In this document: positions 1 to 10,369 of the stretch, piece after piece | Numbering within the stretch: the stretch's first letter is position 1 | How the letters are laid out: each line of letters starts with the position of its first letter | Source: Diabrotica undecimpunctata | Taxonomy: Eukaryota > Arthropoda > Insecta > Coleoptera > Chrysomelidae | DNA length: 64,000 nucleotides | Assembly (NCBI RefSeq): GCF_040954645.1 | Contig: NC_092807.1 | Coordinates: forward strand, 49,980,991 to 50,044,990 | Reading direction: 5' to 3' | Notes under the pieces: generated by a model | Told to the model about the DNA's origin: nothing | Database searches by the model: none | Seen by the model: only the letters and a program-made list of their open reading frames with translations | Made by a program: the position numbers and the translations under genes

Positions 1-1088
1 AGTTCCTGCCTTGGTCACTATGGATCTCCAAAGGCACTCCAAATCGGCTGATATATTCTTGGATCAACTTATCTGCAACGGTGGCGGCCTTCTGGTCTGG
101 AAGTGCGTAAATCTCGACCCACTTAGTGAAGTAATCCATTACTACCAACATGTACTTGCCCCCATTTTCACTTTCTGGAAATGGCCCTGCAATGTCCAAA
201 GCTATTCTTTCAAACGGGCTTCCAACATTATATTGTCTCATAGGAGCTCTCCTTTTCCGGTGAGGCCCGTTACTCGTAGCACAAATAGTACATTTCTTAC
301 ACCAGTCTTTTACGTCGTCGGAACTGTTCATCCAATAAAACCGTTCCCGAATTCGCTGAAGGGTTTTCCTTACACCAAAATGCCCTCCCGATGGACTGTC
401 GTGTAACTGACGAAGTACTTCGGCTATTCTGCTCTTTGGGATCACCAACTGTCTTCTCTTCTCTGAACCGTCATCATTTTCCAGGACTCGTTTAAGCAAG
501 CCATCTTCGATGATAAATGAGTCCCACTGGGTCCAATACGTCTTAACTACTGAGCATAGGTTTGATATTTCCTGCCAAGGTGGTCGACGGTTTTCCTCTT
601 TCCATTTTCGGATTTTCTGTATAACTGGATCTCTCTCTTGTTCTTCCCTTATCTTAGTAGGCGTCCAGTCGTCGTTGACAATCGTCGTTCTTAGCACTGC
701 TGCTTCGTTGGATTCCTTTTTGTTGCAGTGGGGACACTCTGCTGGGCATGGCCTTCTGGAAAGAGAATCAGCGTTTCTGTGGCTAACTCCGGCTCGGTGC
801 TCAATCTTAAAATCGTATTCTTGGAGTCGTTCGATCCACCTGGCTATCTGACCCTCTGGATTCTTAAACTGCATCAACCACTTAAGGGCGGCATGGTCGG
901 TTCGGATTAAAAACTTCCTTCCATAGAGGTATTGATAGAAGTGCTCTACTGATTTCACTACTGCCAGAAGTTCTCTTCTCGTGACGCAATAATTCCGCTC
1001 AGGTTTTGAAAGGACTTTACTAAAATATCCGAGGACTCGTTCCTGTCCTCCTTGAATCTGAGACAGCACTCCTCCAATTCCCACGTTA
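1..1088 (-). pseudogene. Pol part 2: RNase H and integrase in a shifted frame, runs off window
   Basis: From 1088 down to 1 the minus strand is open in a different frame. It starts SNVGIGGVLSQ (RNase H after its first Asp), then YFSKVLSKPERNY, RRELLAVVKS, RTDHAALKWL and HRNADSLSRRP. Next is the integrase zinc-binding H2C2 region (LHDSPSGGHFG, then CKKCTIC), the core with first catalytic Asp (LDIAGPFP) and second (HSDQG) at the window edge. The third catalytic Glu lies outside. The junction with part 1 lacks the segment carrying the first RNase H catalytic Asp, so this copy cannot make a normal Pol. Confidence 0.9.
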
Positions 1089-2814
1089 CTTGGTATTCTC
1101 TTGCTTCCTCTGTAAGTCGCGTTAATGGCTTAGCGATATCTGCAAACTTCTTAATAAACCTCCGGTAGTAAGTACATAGTCCAAGAAAACTTCTCACTTG
1201 ATGTTTGTCAGTTGGTTTTGGCCATTCCTTAATGGAATCGATTTTTCCCTTATCCACGGCCACTCCTTCTTTACTGACTATATGACCCAGATAATTGACT
1301 TTACCTTGAAATAGCTGGCACTTCTTGGGGTTTAGCATCAATTGGGCAGCTTTAAGTCGATTAAAAACGTTTTCTAAATTCCTCAAATGATCTTCGAATG
1401 TCTCCCCCAAGACGATTATGTCATCTAAATAAACCAGGCATGTTTTCCAAGATAACCCTCTCAACACATTTTCCATAAGCCTCTCAAATGTCGCAGGAGC
1501 ATTACAAAGTCCAAATGGCATAACGTTGAATTGCCACAATCCAGATCCTGTGGTGAAGGCTGTCTTTTCTTTATCGACTGGGTCCATTTCTACCTGCCAG
1601 TATCCAGACTTCAAATCTAAAGTAGAAAACAATTTACTTCCAGCCAATGTGTCCAATGTGTCATCGATCCGAGGCAGAGGATAACTATCTTTCTTGGTAA
1701 CGTTGTTCAGCAAACGGTAATCCACACAGAACCTCGTCGTTCCGTCTTTCTTCTTAACCAGGACCACCGGAGAGACCCATGGACTCGTAGAAGGTTCTAT
1801 CACCCCGTCTTTCTTCATTTCCTGAACAATCGTTTCAGCTTCCTCTCTCTTCGCCTGTGGTAATCGTCGAGCTGTTTGACGAATTGGCTTAGCATTACCA
1901 GTATCAATTTTATGCTTAACAACGGTAGTTCTTCCCGTCTTTCCTCCTTTCGGTACGAAAATATCACGATACTGCCGAAGAAATTCCCTTAATTTCCTTT
2001 TCTCCATCTGATTTAGAGACTGTCCTGCAACTGCAACCATTTGGTCGAATTTGTCGTTGGAATTATCAGATGTTGTCGCCTGACGAATTATGGATGTCAC
2101 AGGTACACAAGTTCCTACTTTTGTCTCTTTCTTTATGGTCACTGGGTAGTCGTTGACATTGATAAGTCTCACAGGAATTTCTTTAGCCGAAGTCACAAAT
2201 TCCTTTCCAATTATGATTCCACGGCCAACCTCATCGTCGTGGTTCCAAGGCTCCATCATAACAGGTCTCCCTTCGTCTACAATTCCCTGTAGTCGCGCTA
2301 CTATGATCGTTTCGCTTCTCGCAGGCACGACTGTATCTTCTGTAATGGCTGCTTGCACAGTGTTGTCATTATGTGGATGGAGAAATACCTCCTCGTTGCC
2401 AACTTTGATTACCTTATTCTTAAAATCCAATTGGAATCCATGCATATTCATTACGTCCATTCCTAATATAACATCCTCTTCGATGTCAGCAACTATAACA
2501 GTATGGACAAACTTTTCTGCCCCAATTCCCAATTGTACCTGGATTTCTCCATGAATGTTGGCATTTTCACCTGTAGCGGTCCGAAGTCGTAACCTCGTTG
2601 GTAACAGTTTCTTTCGGCTGTTTATAACTGTCGGGCGTATAATGGTTCTGGTCGCTCCGGTATCCACCAACAACGTATGCTTTTTACCATTTATGTCTCC
2701 ATCTACATATACACTATCTTCACGACATTTCAAAGAAGCTATTAGTATGAGAGGGTCTTTGGAAAAGTTTTGGGTCGAAGCTGCCCCCCTAAGGCTGACC
2801 CGTTCTAGTTTTCC
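958..2814 (-). pseudogene. Pol part 1: aspartic protease and reverse transcriptase, frame broken at 3' end
   Basis: The pol frame is open from the end of gag (reached by a -1 shift) to 958. Protease: LLVDTGATRTII with the catalytic DTGA near residue 23 of the stretch starting at 2733. Reverse transcriptase: FCVDYRLLNNVTKKDSYPLP, FSTLDLKSGYWQVEM, the FGLCNAPATF block and the catalytic CLVYLDDIIVLG. The thumb/connection region follows (SFLGLCTYYRRFIKKFADIA). After EEAREYQ the frame runs into nonsense because the RNase H sequence continues in another frame from 1088. Confidence 0.93.
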
Positions 2815-4016
2815 TGATGGTGAGTTTCTTGATTTGCGTCGTACCTAGGGTGCTTACAGGAGCTTCGTACGTGTCCTATTTCGCCACAATTCCAGCATCT
2901 GATGGTCTTCGTTTTCTTGTATGTCATGCTTTTTATCATATTAACGAGCTGGTCAAGTTTATCTTCATCTCCTTCCTCTTTTACAGTTCTAACTTTACTG
3001 TACCCGCCAGAGGCCTGCGTAGCTGACTCGTATTCGAGGGCGGCGGATAAGACATCAACCAGCGTTTTGTGACGAGCTAATCGCAGTGTTCTCTGCATTT
3101 CATGATCACGAAGACCATCAATAAACGTTTGAACGGCCAATTTTTCCATCATGTCTTCGGGAGCTGTTGGATAAGCATATCGTACTAATCTGGCAATATC
3201 TACCTCATATTCTTGAAGAGCCTCATCTTTCTTCTGTCTACGATTTTTAAGCTGTGACTGATATACATGCTCCAAATGTTCGTGGCCATATCGCATATTT
3301 AACCTCTTCTTCAGTTGTTCGAAATCATCGGTCTCCTCTACGGCTATGGTCTGAAGCACATCTAAGGCATCTCCTCGAAGAGCGATAGTCAGGTTTACAG
3401 CCTTTTCTTTTTCAGACCATCCATTTGCTCTTGCGGCTGATTCGAACTGTTTCATGTAGTTGTTCCATGATGATTTTCCGTCGAAAGTTGGGACTTTCAC
3501 ATGGACAGAACCTCCACTTCCTTCAAATTTCGGTCGTGTTTCCAACTTAAATTTCGTCTCGTCTTCTTTTATCTCCACTGTAATCGGATTGTTACCTCTC
3601 TCTGCTGTCCCTGTTTCCTCCATCTTCCTTTCCATCTCTTTCCATATCTTTTCTTCGAAGGCCAACATATCGGCAGCAACTTGGTCTTTTAACGAAGACA
3701 TTCTATCGTCGAGGGCAGACATCTCAGAAGTGACTTTAGAGATGTTAGCAGAAACTTTACTTTCCAGAGAAGAAATCTCGTTAGAAACTTTGTTTTCTAA
3801 TGAAGCGATGTCGCCGGAAACTTTCGAAATCGACGAGATAACAGCAATATGCTTGTCTTCAAATATATAAGTTTCCGGATCCAAACCTTCTTCTTTTAAA
3901 GCCTTCTTTAGTCGTTGAACTAAATCAGCCTTTTTCCCGGTAGAAGCTAATTCCCTATCTTCAAGATGCCTTCTTAAATCCGTAACTGTGAGCTCATAAA
4001 TCGTAGCCATGTTCAC
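2805..4016 (-). CDS. Gag of the gypsy element, with SAP-like domain and zinc knuckle
   Basis: 403 residues, uninterrupted. Residues about 5-45 (YELTVTDLRRHLEDRELAST, then GKKADLVQRL) look like a SAP DNA/RNA-binding helix-turn-helix. Residues about 60-130 have repeated SLENKVSNEISSLESKV-type heptads, a likely coiled coil for multimerisation. About 180-320 is a retrotransposon capsid-like region (FESAARANGWSEKEK, ALRGDAL). A single CCHC knuckle, CWNCGEIGHVRSSC, lies near 374-387, followed by a short tail. A SAP domain at the N terminus of Gag is unusual among gypsy elements I know. It ends 72 bases before the first reported start in pol, but the pol frame overlaps it. Confidence 0.9.
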   Translation of the reverse strand: MNMATIYELTVTDLRRHLEDRELASTGKKADLVQRLKKALKEEGLDPETYIFEDKHIAVISSISKVSGDIASLENKVSNEISSLESKVSANISKVTSEMSALDDRMSSLKDQVAADMLAFEEKIWKEMERKMEETGTAERGNNPITVEIKEDETKFKLETRPKFEGSGGSVHVKVPTFDGKSSWNNYMKQFESAARANGWSEKEKAVNLTIALRGDALDVLQTIAVEETDDFEQLKKRLNMRYGHEHLEHVYQSQLKNRRQKKDEALQEYEVDIARLVRYAYPTAPEDMMEKLAVQTFIDGLRDHEMQRTLRLARHKTLVDVLSAALEYESATQASGGYSKVRTVKEEGDEDKLDQLVNMIKSMTYKKTKTIRCWNCGEIGHVRSSCKHPRYDANQETHHQEN

Positions 4017-4065
4017 AATTTATTTTATATTCACTTGTATTATTATTATAAGTCTAATTTATGTT

Positions 4066-4085
4066 CGACCCCACACCTGACACCA
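4066..4085 (-). other. Primer binding site of the gypsy element
   Basis: Minus strand TGGTGTCAGGTGTGGGGTCG starts two bases inside the LTR end. Starting with TGG (pairing with the tRNA 3' CCA) directly after the 5' LTR is diagnostic. The tRNA was not identified. Confidence 0.7.
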
Positions 4086-4087
4086 TT

Positions 4088-4481
4088 TGTTGTGAATTTA
4101 TTAAAAGGTTCAATATTTATAACACTTACGGATTTAATTTATTTCTTTATTTATATTAACTTATCTGACAATAATTTATTATATCCGTACGTAACAAATT
4201 CGCGAGCGCGGGTGTTGAGAATTAACTAACTGTTTTCAAAATAAAAGTTCCCTCATATTTATACGAAAACAGCTGCTCTAGAATCCCATGGATTTTGACC
4301 TCAATTGACCTGGTTTCGCCTCGAATGGACAGGCCTAATTCCGGAAGATTCGAATGGAACCAGTTTTTTTTATTACTTGGAGTTTATGCCAGCTATTCGA
4401 AAGGTCTCGTATAATCTAAAACAGAACAGCATTAGTCATAATATAATACGGTTATTTTAGGCCAGGATAATTATCGTAACA
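4088..4481 (-). repeat. 5' LTR of the gypsy element
   Basis: A 394-bp block. On the minus strand it begins TGTTACGATAATTATCC and ends AATTCACAACA, with the typical TG...CA ends extended to TGTT...AACA. Borders follow from the primer binding site just inside it and the change to unique intron at 4482. The minus-strand AT-rich part near 4140-4160 contains AATAAA-like signals. Only one LTR is in the window, so end-to-end LTR comparison is not possible. Confidence 0.8.
4256..4263 (-). promoter_or_regulatory. Candidate TATA box in the LTR
   Basis: TATAAATA on the minus strand, inside the LTR and upstream of gag. It would drive the genomic transcript away from the PP2A coding direction. Position only; no start site is shown. 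Confidence 0.4.
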
Positions 4482-4536
4482 CTATGTTATATATACATTT
4501 TATATCAATAGTAACAAACACGTTATTTCTTTATAG

Positions 4537-4736
4537 AGGCTCCTGCGGATGAAAGAGAAGATTTATTCATTCAAAAACTTAGACAGTGCTGCGTGCTTTT
4601 TGACTTTGCGTCGGATCCCCTTTCTGACTTAAAATGGAAAGAAGTCAAAAGGACTGCACTTCAGGAAATGGTGGAGTATGTTACAACACAGAAGAGAGTG
4701 ATAACCGATAACGTTTATGGAGAAGCTGTAAATATG
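4537..4736 (+). CDS. wrd: PP2A B56 exon a (first visible)
   Basis: Encodes 66 residues after a split codon, starting [18 protein letters not shown] and ending in EAVNM. It is the N-terminal start of the conserved B56 helical repeat core ([19 protein letters not shown]). The acceptor is tttatag ending at 4536 and the donor is GTAAGT at 4737. It lies only 56 bases downstream of the LTR of a gypsy element, so that insertion sits just upstream in the preceding intron. Confidence 0.95.
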
Positions 4737-5259
4737 GTAAGTGATTTATAAGAATTGGTTAAATTCTTTCTAATAGTAAAATAAGTTGTGCGAATATCAG
4801 ACTAAACGTCCACAAATCCTTTAAAGTTATAATCAAAACAGGCGTAACCTATTTTTACACCTCTTTATAATGGTAAAATTACCAGTATGTGTACCAGAGT
4901 GCAATAGGTACAATTTACCGTTGACGCTCGAAATGAAGCACACGAACGTTAGCCGGGTATCCGAAAGCCAAGCCTTATTAGAACCACGAAACCAACTAAC
5001 GCCACAAGGCAACAAAACAACTCCGTACCTTTGGCTCATGAATACCGTAACAGTCACCTCCTCGTGAGCAAACGACGCACAAATTTCGCGTACACTTATC
5101 GAGTAAATAAAGAAACGAACAGTTTTTAAACATAGATATCAACGGGGCTAATATCCATATTTTGTCTGGATTCTGACATGTGATCCGTTTTAAATGCATG
5201 AGTCGGTCGGTTTTAAAACGCACCCTTGAATTTGTTTAGGTACCATTTGTCTATTTGAA
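4737..5259. other. Intron, nothing recognised
   Basis: AT-rich intron sequence after PP2A exon a. Short open frames here show no family resemblance. Confidence 0.5.
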
Positions 5260-7280
5260 CTTTTTCAGCAGCTGAATATTCATCATCATCGGTTCTACAA
5301 CTTTAGGTGATCCTTGGCCGATTTTACTATTTTCCTCCACCGTTTCCGGTCTTGTGCAGTTGTCTCCCATGGTTATATCTTATATTTTGCGTAGATCAGT
5401 TGTTACTGCATTCTTCCATCTTTTTCTTGAGCTACCCTTCTACCATCCACCATCACTCGATCTTAGTACATGTTCCTCCCATTAGGTTTGCCTTGATGTA
5501 GCGTTTTATATTTTCATCTCCATAGAGTGTTCTTCTCCATTCCCATGTTGTCTTGCTTCTACAAGGCCCACTTTAAGTCCGTAGTATCTTCCGTTTCAAT
5601 ACCAGTAATTTTGTTGATTCACGCAGGTTCAGGTCCATATTTCTCTTCCATACGTTATTATGCGGCGAATTATGGTTTTATAAACTCATATTTATTTTTA
5701 CAGATCTTAAGACTATTTTTGATTTAAGCACCGTCGCTAGGAAATAATTATTTCATATATTCTGGAAATATTATTTCACTGTTTCCTAGCTTCCACGTTT
5801 TTTTTTATAGCTGTTATGGTTGCTCCCAAGTATTTGAATACTTTAACGACTTAGAACTTATATTCGTTTATAGATAGATTTGTCTTATCCTCGTTGACCT
5901 AAGACCAATTTTCTTGGGCTCGTTTTCAAATAGTATTTCAAGTAGTATTTTGGATCCCTGGGCAGCAAAACTGTTTGTCAGGTATGACTGTACTTTCCTT
6001 GGAATATGCAATACTGCATATTCCAAGACGAATTTGAACAACAAGGGGACAAGAAGATCTCCTTGCCTAAAGACCAGTATCTATAATAAATTCTTATGAT
6101 GTGGTGTTGCCAATTCTGATTCGTTCGGATGATTTATCCACGTACACCTATGCTAATCGTACTAGCTTTTTAGCGACTCCCATTTCTACCAAAACTTTCT
6201 ACAATATGGAAAAACTTTTCCAAAACTAACCTAGGATAAAGAATTGATCTATAGTTGATCTTTCAAGTCTAAAGCTACACAATAGGTAATCGCCAATTGT
6301 AGCTTCTGCATAGGGAAGTAATCTTCTCAGTAATATTATAGACATTGCTTTATATGTTGTATTAACTAAAGAAATTCTTCTATAATTCCTACGAATGTGT
6401 TTATTTTCCTTTGTGTGGATGGGTACCCTATCACTTTCATCCCACTTCTTCGGCATTTCCTCTCATTATCAGTTACTACTTTTAATGGGAATAAGCCACT
6501 TATTAATAATATAAGGCTTATTCCCATTAAAAGTAGTAATTGCATTAGGATGCCACAAGAAAATAGTTTCTCTTTGTCAGACTTCGATTGTGAAACAATA
6601 TATTTTCAGATGAAGTAATTCTCCTCCTTTTCGAAGAAATTGCACCTGAATGCCATCTGGATCAGGAGCTTTATGTTTTTTAGGGACAAAATTGCTCTCT
6701 TTACTTCGTTCAGCCTTGGTATTGATATCTCAGGTTCAGCTGACTGGTGGTGTCTTTGTTCACATGTCATTGTTAGCTTCTCGATATTTAACAGTTGCTT
6801 GAAGTATTCTCTCCATTGACGACTTATTTCCCCATCATCAGTACGTAATTGTCCTGTCTCATATTTTGTAAATCTTGGTTTGTTGACCCTGTTGCCTTTC
6901 ATTACTTTAGTTCCCTCTAAAACTGCCGAGACTGACCGGTTCTTTGTTTCTCCTCAATTTGTATTTGTGTTTCTAAATATTGTTTTTTGTTTCTTAGGAG
7001 TTTTCTCGTTTGTGCTCTAATGTTATTGTAGTCTTCCCTGTTCTCTTCTGTAAGTCTTGTTACTAAGTCCAATCTTTTATTGTTTTTCTGGTGTAAGCTT
7101 CGTTTACACTCCTGGTCGAATCACTGTTTTTCTTCTTTCTCTCTTTCCCTATGGTTTTTGCTGCAGCACTTTCTATGATGTTTCATATATTTTGCTATTT
7201 TTGGTCTATGGCCAACTCTAAATTTGATACCTTCTCTTCCAGTGCCTGGAATTTGATTTGTATGTTTAATTGATATCATT
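5260..7280 (-). pseudogene. Non-LTR retrotransposon, reverse transcriptase region, degenerate
   Basis: Read on the minus strand. Near 7230-6910 is the pre-RT region with a Phe-Asp-x-Glu-Cys motif as in many non-LTR elements. At 6902-6606 is RQWREYFKQLLN and the linker to VKRAILSLKN. At 6456-6226 is WDESDRVPIHTKENKHIRRN, then ISLVNTTYK and an RxSTIDQ block. Around 6060-5960 is a GLRQGDLLVPLLF-like block. Around 5700-5270 are KYLGATI and RKRWRKIVKSAKDHL-like tails. Many stops and shifts; the YADD box is not intact. Confidence 0.8.
6473..6539. repeat. Perfect 25-bp inverted repeat inside the dead RT
   Basis: Arms 6473-6497 and 6515-6539 are perfect reverse complements with a 17-base AT-rich loop. 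They contain AATGGGAATAAGCC, also present in the hairpin at 59039-59212. It interrupts the reading of the non-LTR RT between its linker and palm parts. Confidence 0.85.
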
Positions 7281-7399
7281 ATCAAGCAGATCGCGACTTT
7301 TAATCTCTCACCTGTTTCCTCATGGGCTTTGTTTTGACCACCTCGTGTGTAGCAACTTATTATTCCGTAAATAAAAATATATTTTTTCCTTTGAAAAAA

Positions 7400-7745
7400 C
7401 AGTTTTTAAAATATTTAGGTGTTTATATTAATTGTCACTTAAAATGACATATAGTATGTAAAACTCTACTATATTTTCCATATCTCTGCAATATTCTTAA
7501 TTTAACTTACTTAAAGACAGTAGCTTGTTCATTGAAGTGTCATGGGGCATGGGATTGCAGAATGTTTCTCATCAAACTAAACTTAAAATACTTCAAAGGA
7601 GGTTTTTGGAAAATAACACCAAAAAATTACGTTTATATTATTAGAACTTATTTATAGGCAAGCAGATATTTTTAAGATTCCAAAGTTATATTTGTTGAAT
7701 ATAATTTTGTTTACATGCAATAATAAACACTTACTAAAATCATTA
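7400..7745 (+). pseudogene. Fragment of a second non-LTR RT (C-terminal end)
   Basis: Plus-strand frames give LGVYINCHLKW, then LCNILNLTYLKTVACSL, and LYRQADIFKIPKLYLLNIIL. This pattern is like the stretch after the catalytic core in CR1/jockey-type elements (KYLGVIID, LKTIYFAL, LYYRLKILKI). Short and frameshifted. Confidence 0.5.
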
Positions 7746-7768
7746 GATCATACAACACCAGAAGAAAA

Positions 7769-7846
7769 GTTTCTTTTCTCCTCTTATCTTATGTATTCAC
7801 ACTGTAACTTTTGAAGATCTCAGTCAAATAAGAGGAGAAAAGAAAC
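7769..7846. repeat. Short perfect inverted repeat (19-bp arms)
   Basis: GTTTCTTTTCTCCTCTTAT at 7769-7787 and its reverse complement at 7828-7846, with a 40-base loop. Confidence 0.8.
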
Positions 7847-8671
7847 AAGGTAGATGTTAACTATTCCATATATTAGCGGAAACGTTTCGTTTTGTACTTA
7901 CAAAACAGCATCAGTAGTCCAAATCTGCAAGAGTAACACTCTTTTAGAGCTCTTTAAATTAAAAGGGAAGTCCAAAAGTGACCTCTCATGTTGAGTGAAA
8001 GGAGATAATAATATAAAATGTGACTTACATGAACAGTAATACAATATCGATGGTAATTACAGCTACCAGTGTTACAAAGAATTGGTCATAAAATCAAAAA
8101 TTCACGTAGTGTAATCGTATTGGTAAGATTTGAAGATTTAAACACAAATAATGACACCGACACACGAAGCACGTGTCTATTTTAAAGTTAAATTGAAAAC
8201 CAATGCAGTTAAAAACACAAAAACATTTAATAGTAAAATTACCACATGATTATTAAAAAAGAAGCACTTAAAAGTGCATACCGGGAAAAATGATGACTTA
8301 AGACATGTCTTCGATATTAATTGCCAGTCCGGAGAAACACAATCAAATGAAATCACAATCCGGAGAAGCCTTAACATGCTGTAAGTAAATTGCGGGAAAA
8401 AAGGCAAATAGTAATAAATGTTGCGATGTAATGGGAGAACTCAGAGATAGCACCTGGTGGAACACTAGAATTAAGTGATAAAGCATCTGATTCTCCAACA
8501 TCAGTCAAGGTTGGGGTATGTCTCTGATATGAAACAGTGAATAAATACTTATTAATTAGACAAAGAGGATATGAGTTTTGTAACAAAATATCTTTTAACA
8601 TAAAAGGGAGTCTATTCTGTGAAGACCATGTGTCAGCCTATGTACTCTAAAACTTAGACATTGGAGTAGGT
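7847..8671. other. Intron, nothing recognised
   Basis: AT-rich, no convincing coding or repeat structure. Two short minus-strand open frames (8177-8407, 8371-8601) overlap each other and have no family resemblance. Confidence 0.45.
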
Positions 8672-8888
8672 CACGGTTCGTAGACTTACTACGGTTGCCT
8701 CTTGCGCCTAACCAATGAACATTAAGCCCGAAACTGTACTCTCGTGACTGCAATCGACCTGACCTCTACATTCAGTTTCAATCGCGAATAAATGGGTTTT
8801 GTATTCTTGTGTACTCTGGTGTCGTGTCGTAACTCAAGCATCCCCACCCCAATCGGAAGAGGCAACCGTAGTAAGTCTACGAACCGTG
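8672..8888. repeat. Fold-back repeat with perfect 32-bp arms
   Basis: Arms 8672-8703 and 8857-8888 are perfect reverse complements (start CACGGTTCGTAGACTTACTA). They enclose 153 bases with moderate GC content and no coding signal. The right arm abuts the end of the PLE reverse transcriptase remnant. Confidence 0.85.
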
Positions 8889-10160
8889 GGAGTAGGTTAT
8901 GTTTAAACCGCGTGTGATGGCACGAAAAAATAAGATGGAGTAATTCAAAAAGCGATTACTGGCCATATCTTTTCTATACCAGGAGGTTCTTAATACCTGA
9001 TCACTACCCCTGTGGACACGCATGCCCAAGAAAGGAATACTATTATATAATTTCAAGTTCATATGTGAACTGTAGGTGACAATCATAGGAATTGAAAATG
9101 TCTAAGGAAATTTGGACTTTGTCCGGTGGTAAGGCTAAACACAGGTCGTCTACATACCTCTTGACAAAAGGGATATGAAAATCCAACAGTTGAATGAGAA
9201 ATCACATCGTCAAGTAATCGAAGCTGACAAGGATGTACTCATCAGGAAGTTGGAAATTATTTATGAAAGAACTGAATCTAACAGAATCTCCAACATTAAA
9301 CTCTTTATCCACATTATGATTTATTATATATATACATCGGTTTAGAACGTCTTTCGACGTTGTCCGATACCTAAACACCATCTCTTCCTATCTTCGCAGT
9401 CGTTTGTTGTTAAATTTCTTTCGCTCATGGACTTGTTTACGCCGTGTTGCCATTCTAATCTGGGTCTTCCTCTTTTCCGTCGACTTATCGGTTGCCATTC
9501 TATTACTTTTTTGGGGAGTTTTGATGCTGGCATCCGTTGAATTATTTAATATATATAATAAGAATAAATTGCCGTTAGGTGAATTGATAGAAGAAACAAT
9601 GGACCTCATACTGAGTTGGGGTTTATGAATTTTTGGAAGGCAGTAAAGTCTAGGGGAGTAACCATTATAGAAATGTAAAAATTTGGCCGTAGACTCATCA
9701 TTTACATTGGATCTCTTAAGTTGAGTAAGATATTTATTGATTTTATTAGTGATAGTGGAAGTTGGATTCCTGGTTAAAGGTTTAAAATATCTCTCATCGT
9801 CCAGCAACATTTGGCTAAGAGAAAGATATTCTACCTTTTCCATGACAACAGTGGCGTTGCCCTTATCAGTTACAAGAACTAATAAGTCAGGGTGGTTTTT
9901 AAGAAAAAGGGACATTTCCTTATAATCCAAATCCACCTCCGAAGGGAAGGAAAGAGGTTTATGGGAAAAGTTTTGCAGAATATTGTTGCAATTGGAACTA
10001 AGGTCAGTGAGATCAAGATCACCACCATGCGAAAGGACATTTTCAATGTCAGCAAGAATATTGCAAATGGAATAATCCTTGAAAGAGAGCTGTAATCCAA
10101 ATTTGGCACCCAAAGCTAAAATCTTAGAGATATTAGGCGGGAGGTCAACTTCAGAAAGGT
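8880..10160 (-). pseudogene. Penelope-like element reverse transcriptase, interrupted
   Basis: Minus-strand translation from 10160: [40 protein letters not shown], the KADKGN-like [20 protein letters not shown], then [12 protein letters not shown] and LRPIVS-like [11 protein letters not shown]. After a foreign insert (9335-9540) it resumes at about 9330 with FINNFQLPDEYILVSFD, the catalytic FVKRYVDDLCLALP, LQFTYELE, IPFLGMRVHRG and TSWYRKDMASNRFLNY. The order and motifs are those of Penelope-like retroelements. Stops make it dead. The GIY-YIG endonuclease is not seen here. Confidence 0.85.
9335..9540 (-). mobile_element. Non-LTR 3' fragment inserted in the PLE
   Basis: Minus-strand frame has [16 protein letters not shown], then RKRWCLGIGQ, the basic tail found at the C terminus of many insect non-LTR RT proteins (RGRPRxxW ... 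DRxxWR). It splits the PLE coding sequence between the PKIHK block and the SFD block, so it inserted after the PLE. Confidence 0.65.
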
Positions 10161-10163
10161 TTT

Positions 10164-10166
<3 letters not shown>

Positions 10167-10230
<64 letters not shown>

Positions 10231-10272
10231 ATATATATACATATATATATATCCATATATATATATATATAT

Positions 10273-10362
<90 letters not shown>

Positions 10363-10369
10363 ATATATC
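10167..10369. repeat. TA microsatellite, about 200 bp with CC interruptions
   Basis: Nearly pure (TA)n with spaced CCATATATAT variants. It joins the end of the SINE-like repeat to its right and may have grown from that repeat's simple tail. It creates long artefact open frames of Tyr-Ile on both strands. Confidence 0.95.

Larger units (their letters stand above)
1..4481 (-). mobile_element. Ty3/gypsy LTR retrotransposon, 5' LTR to integrase, 3' end off window
   Basis: Reading the minus strand in order: 5' LTR (4481-4088), primer binding site, leader, gag (4016-2805), pol with protease, reverse transcriptase, RNase H and integrase running off the window. Domain order PR-RT-RH-IN defines Ty3/gypsy. 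The copy sits in the intron just upstream of the first visible PP2A exon, antisense to the gene. Gag and the PR-RT frame are fully open, so it is fairly young, but an internal pol deletion makes it defective. The 3' LTR and the right-hand target duplication cannot be seen. Confidence 0.93.

Noticed and set aside
2153..2554. Plus-strand open frames over gypsy pol
   Set aside because: Shadows of the real minus-strand pol frame with its recognisable motifs.
4833..5223. Overlapping small open frames after PP2A exon a
   Set aside because: They overlap in several frames and resemble nothing; intronic chance frames.
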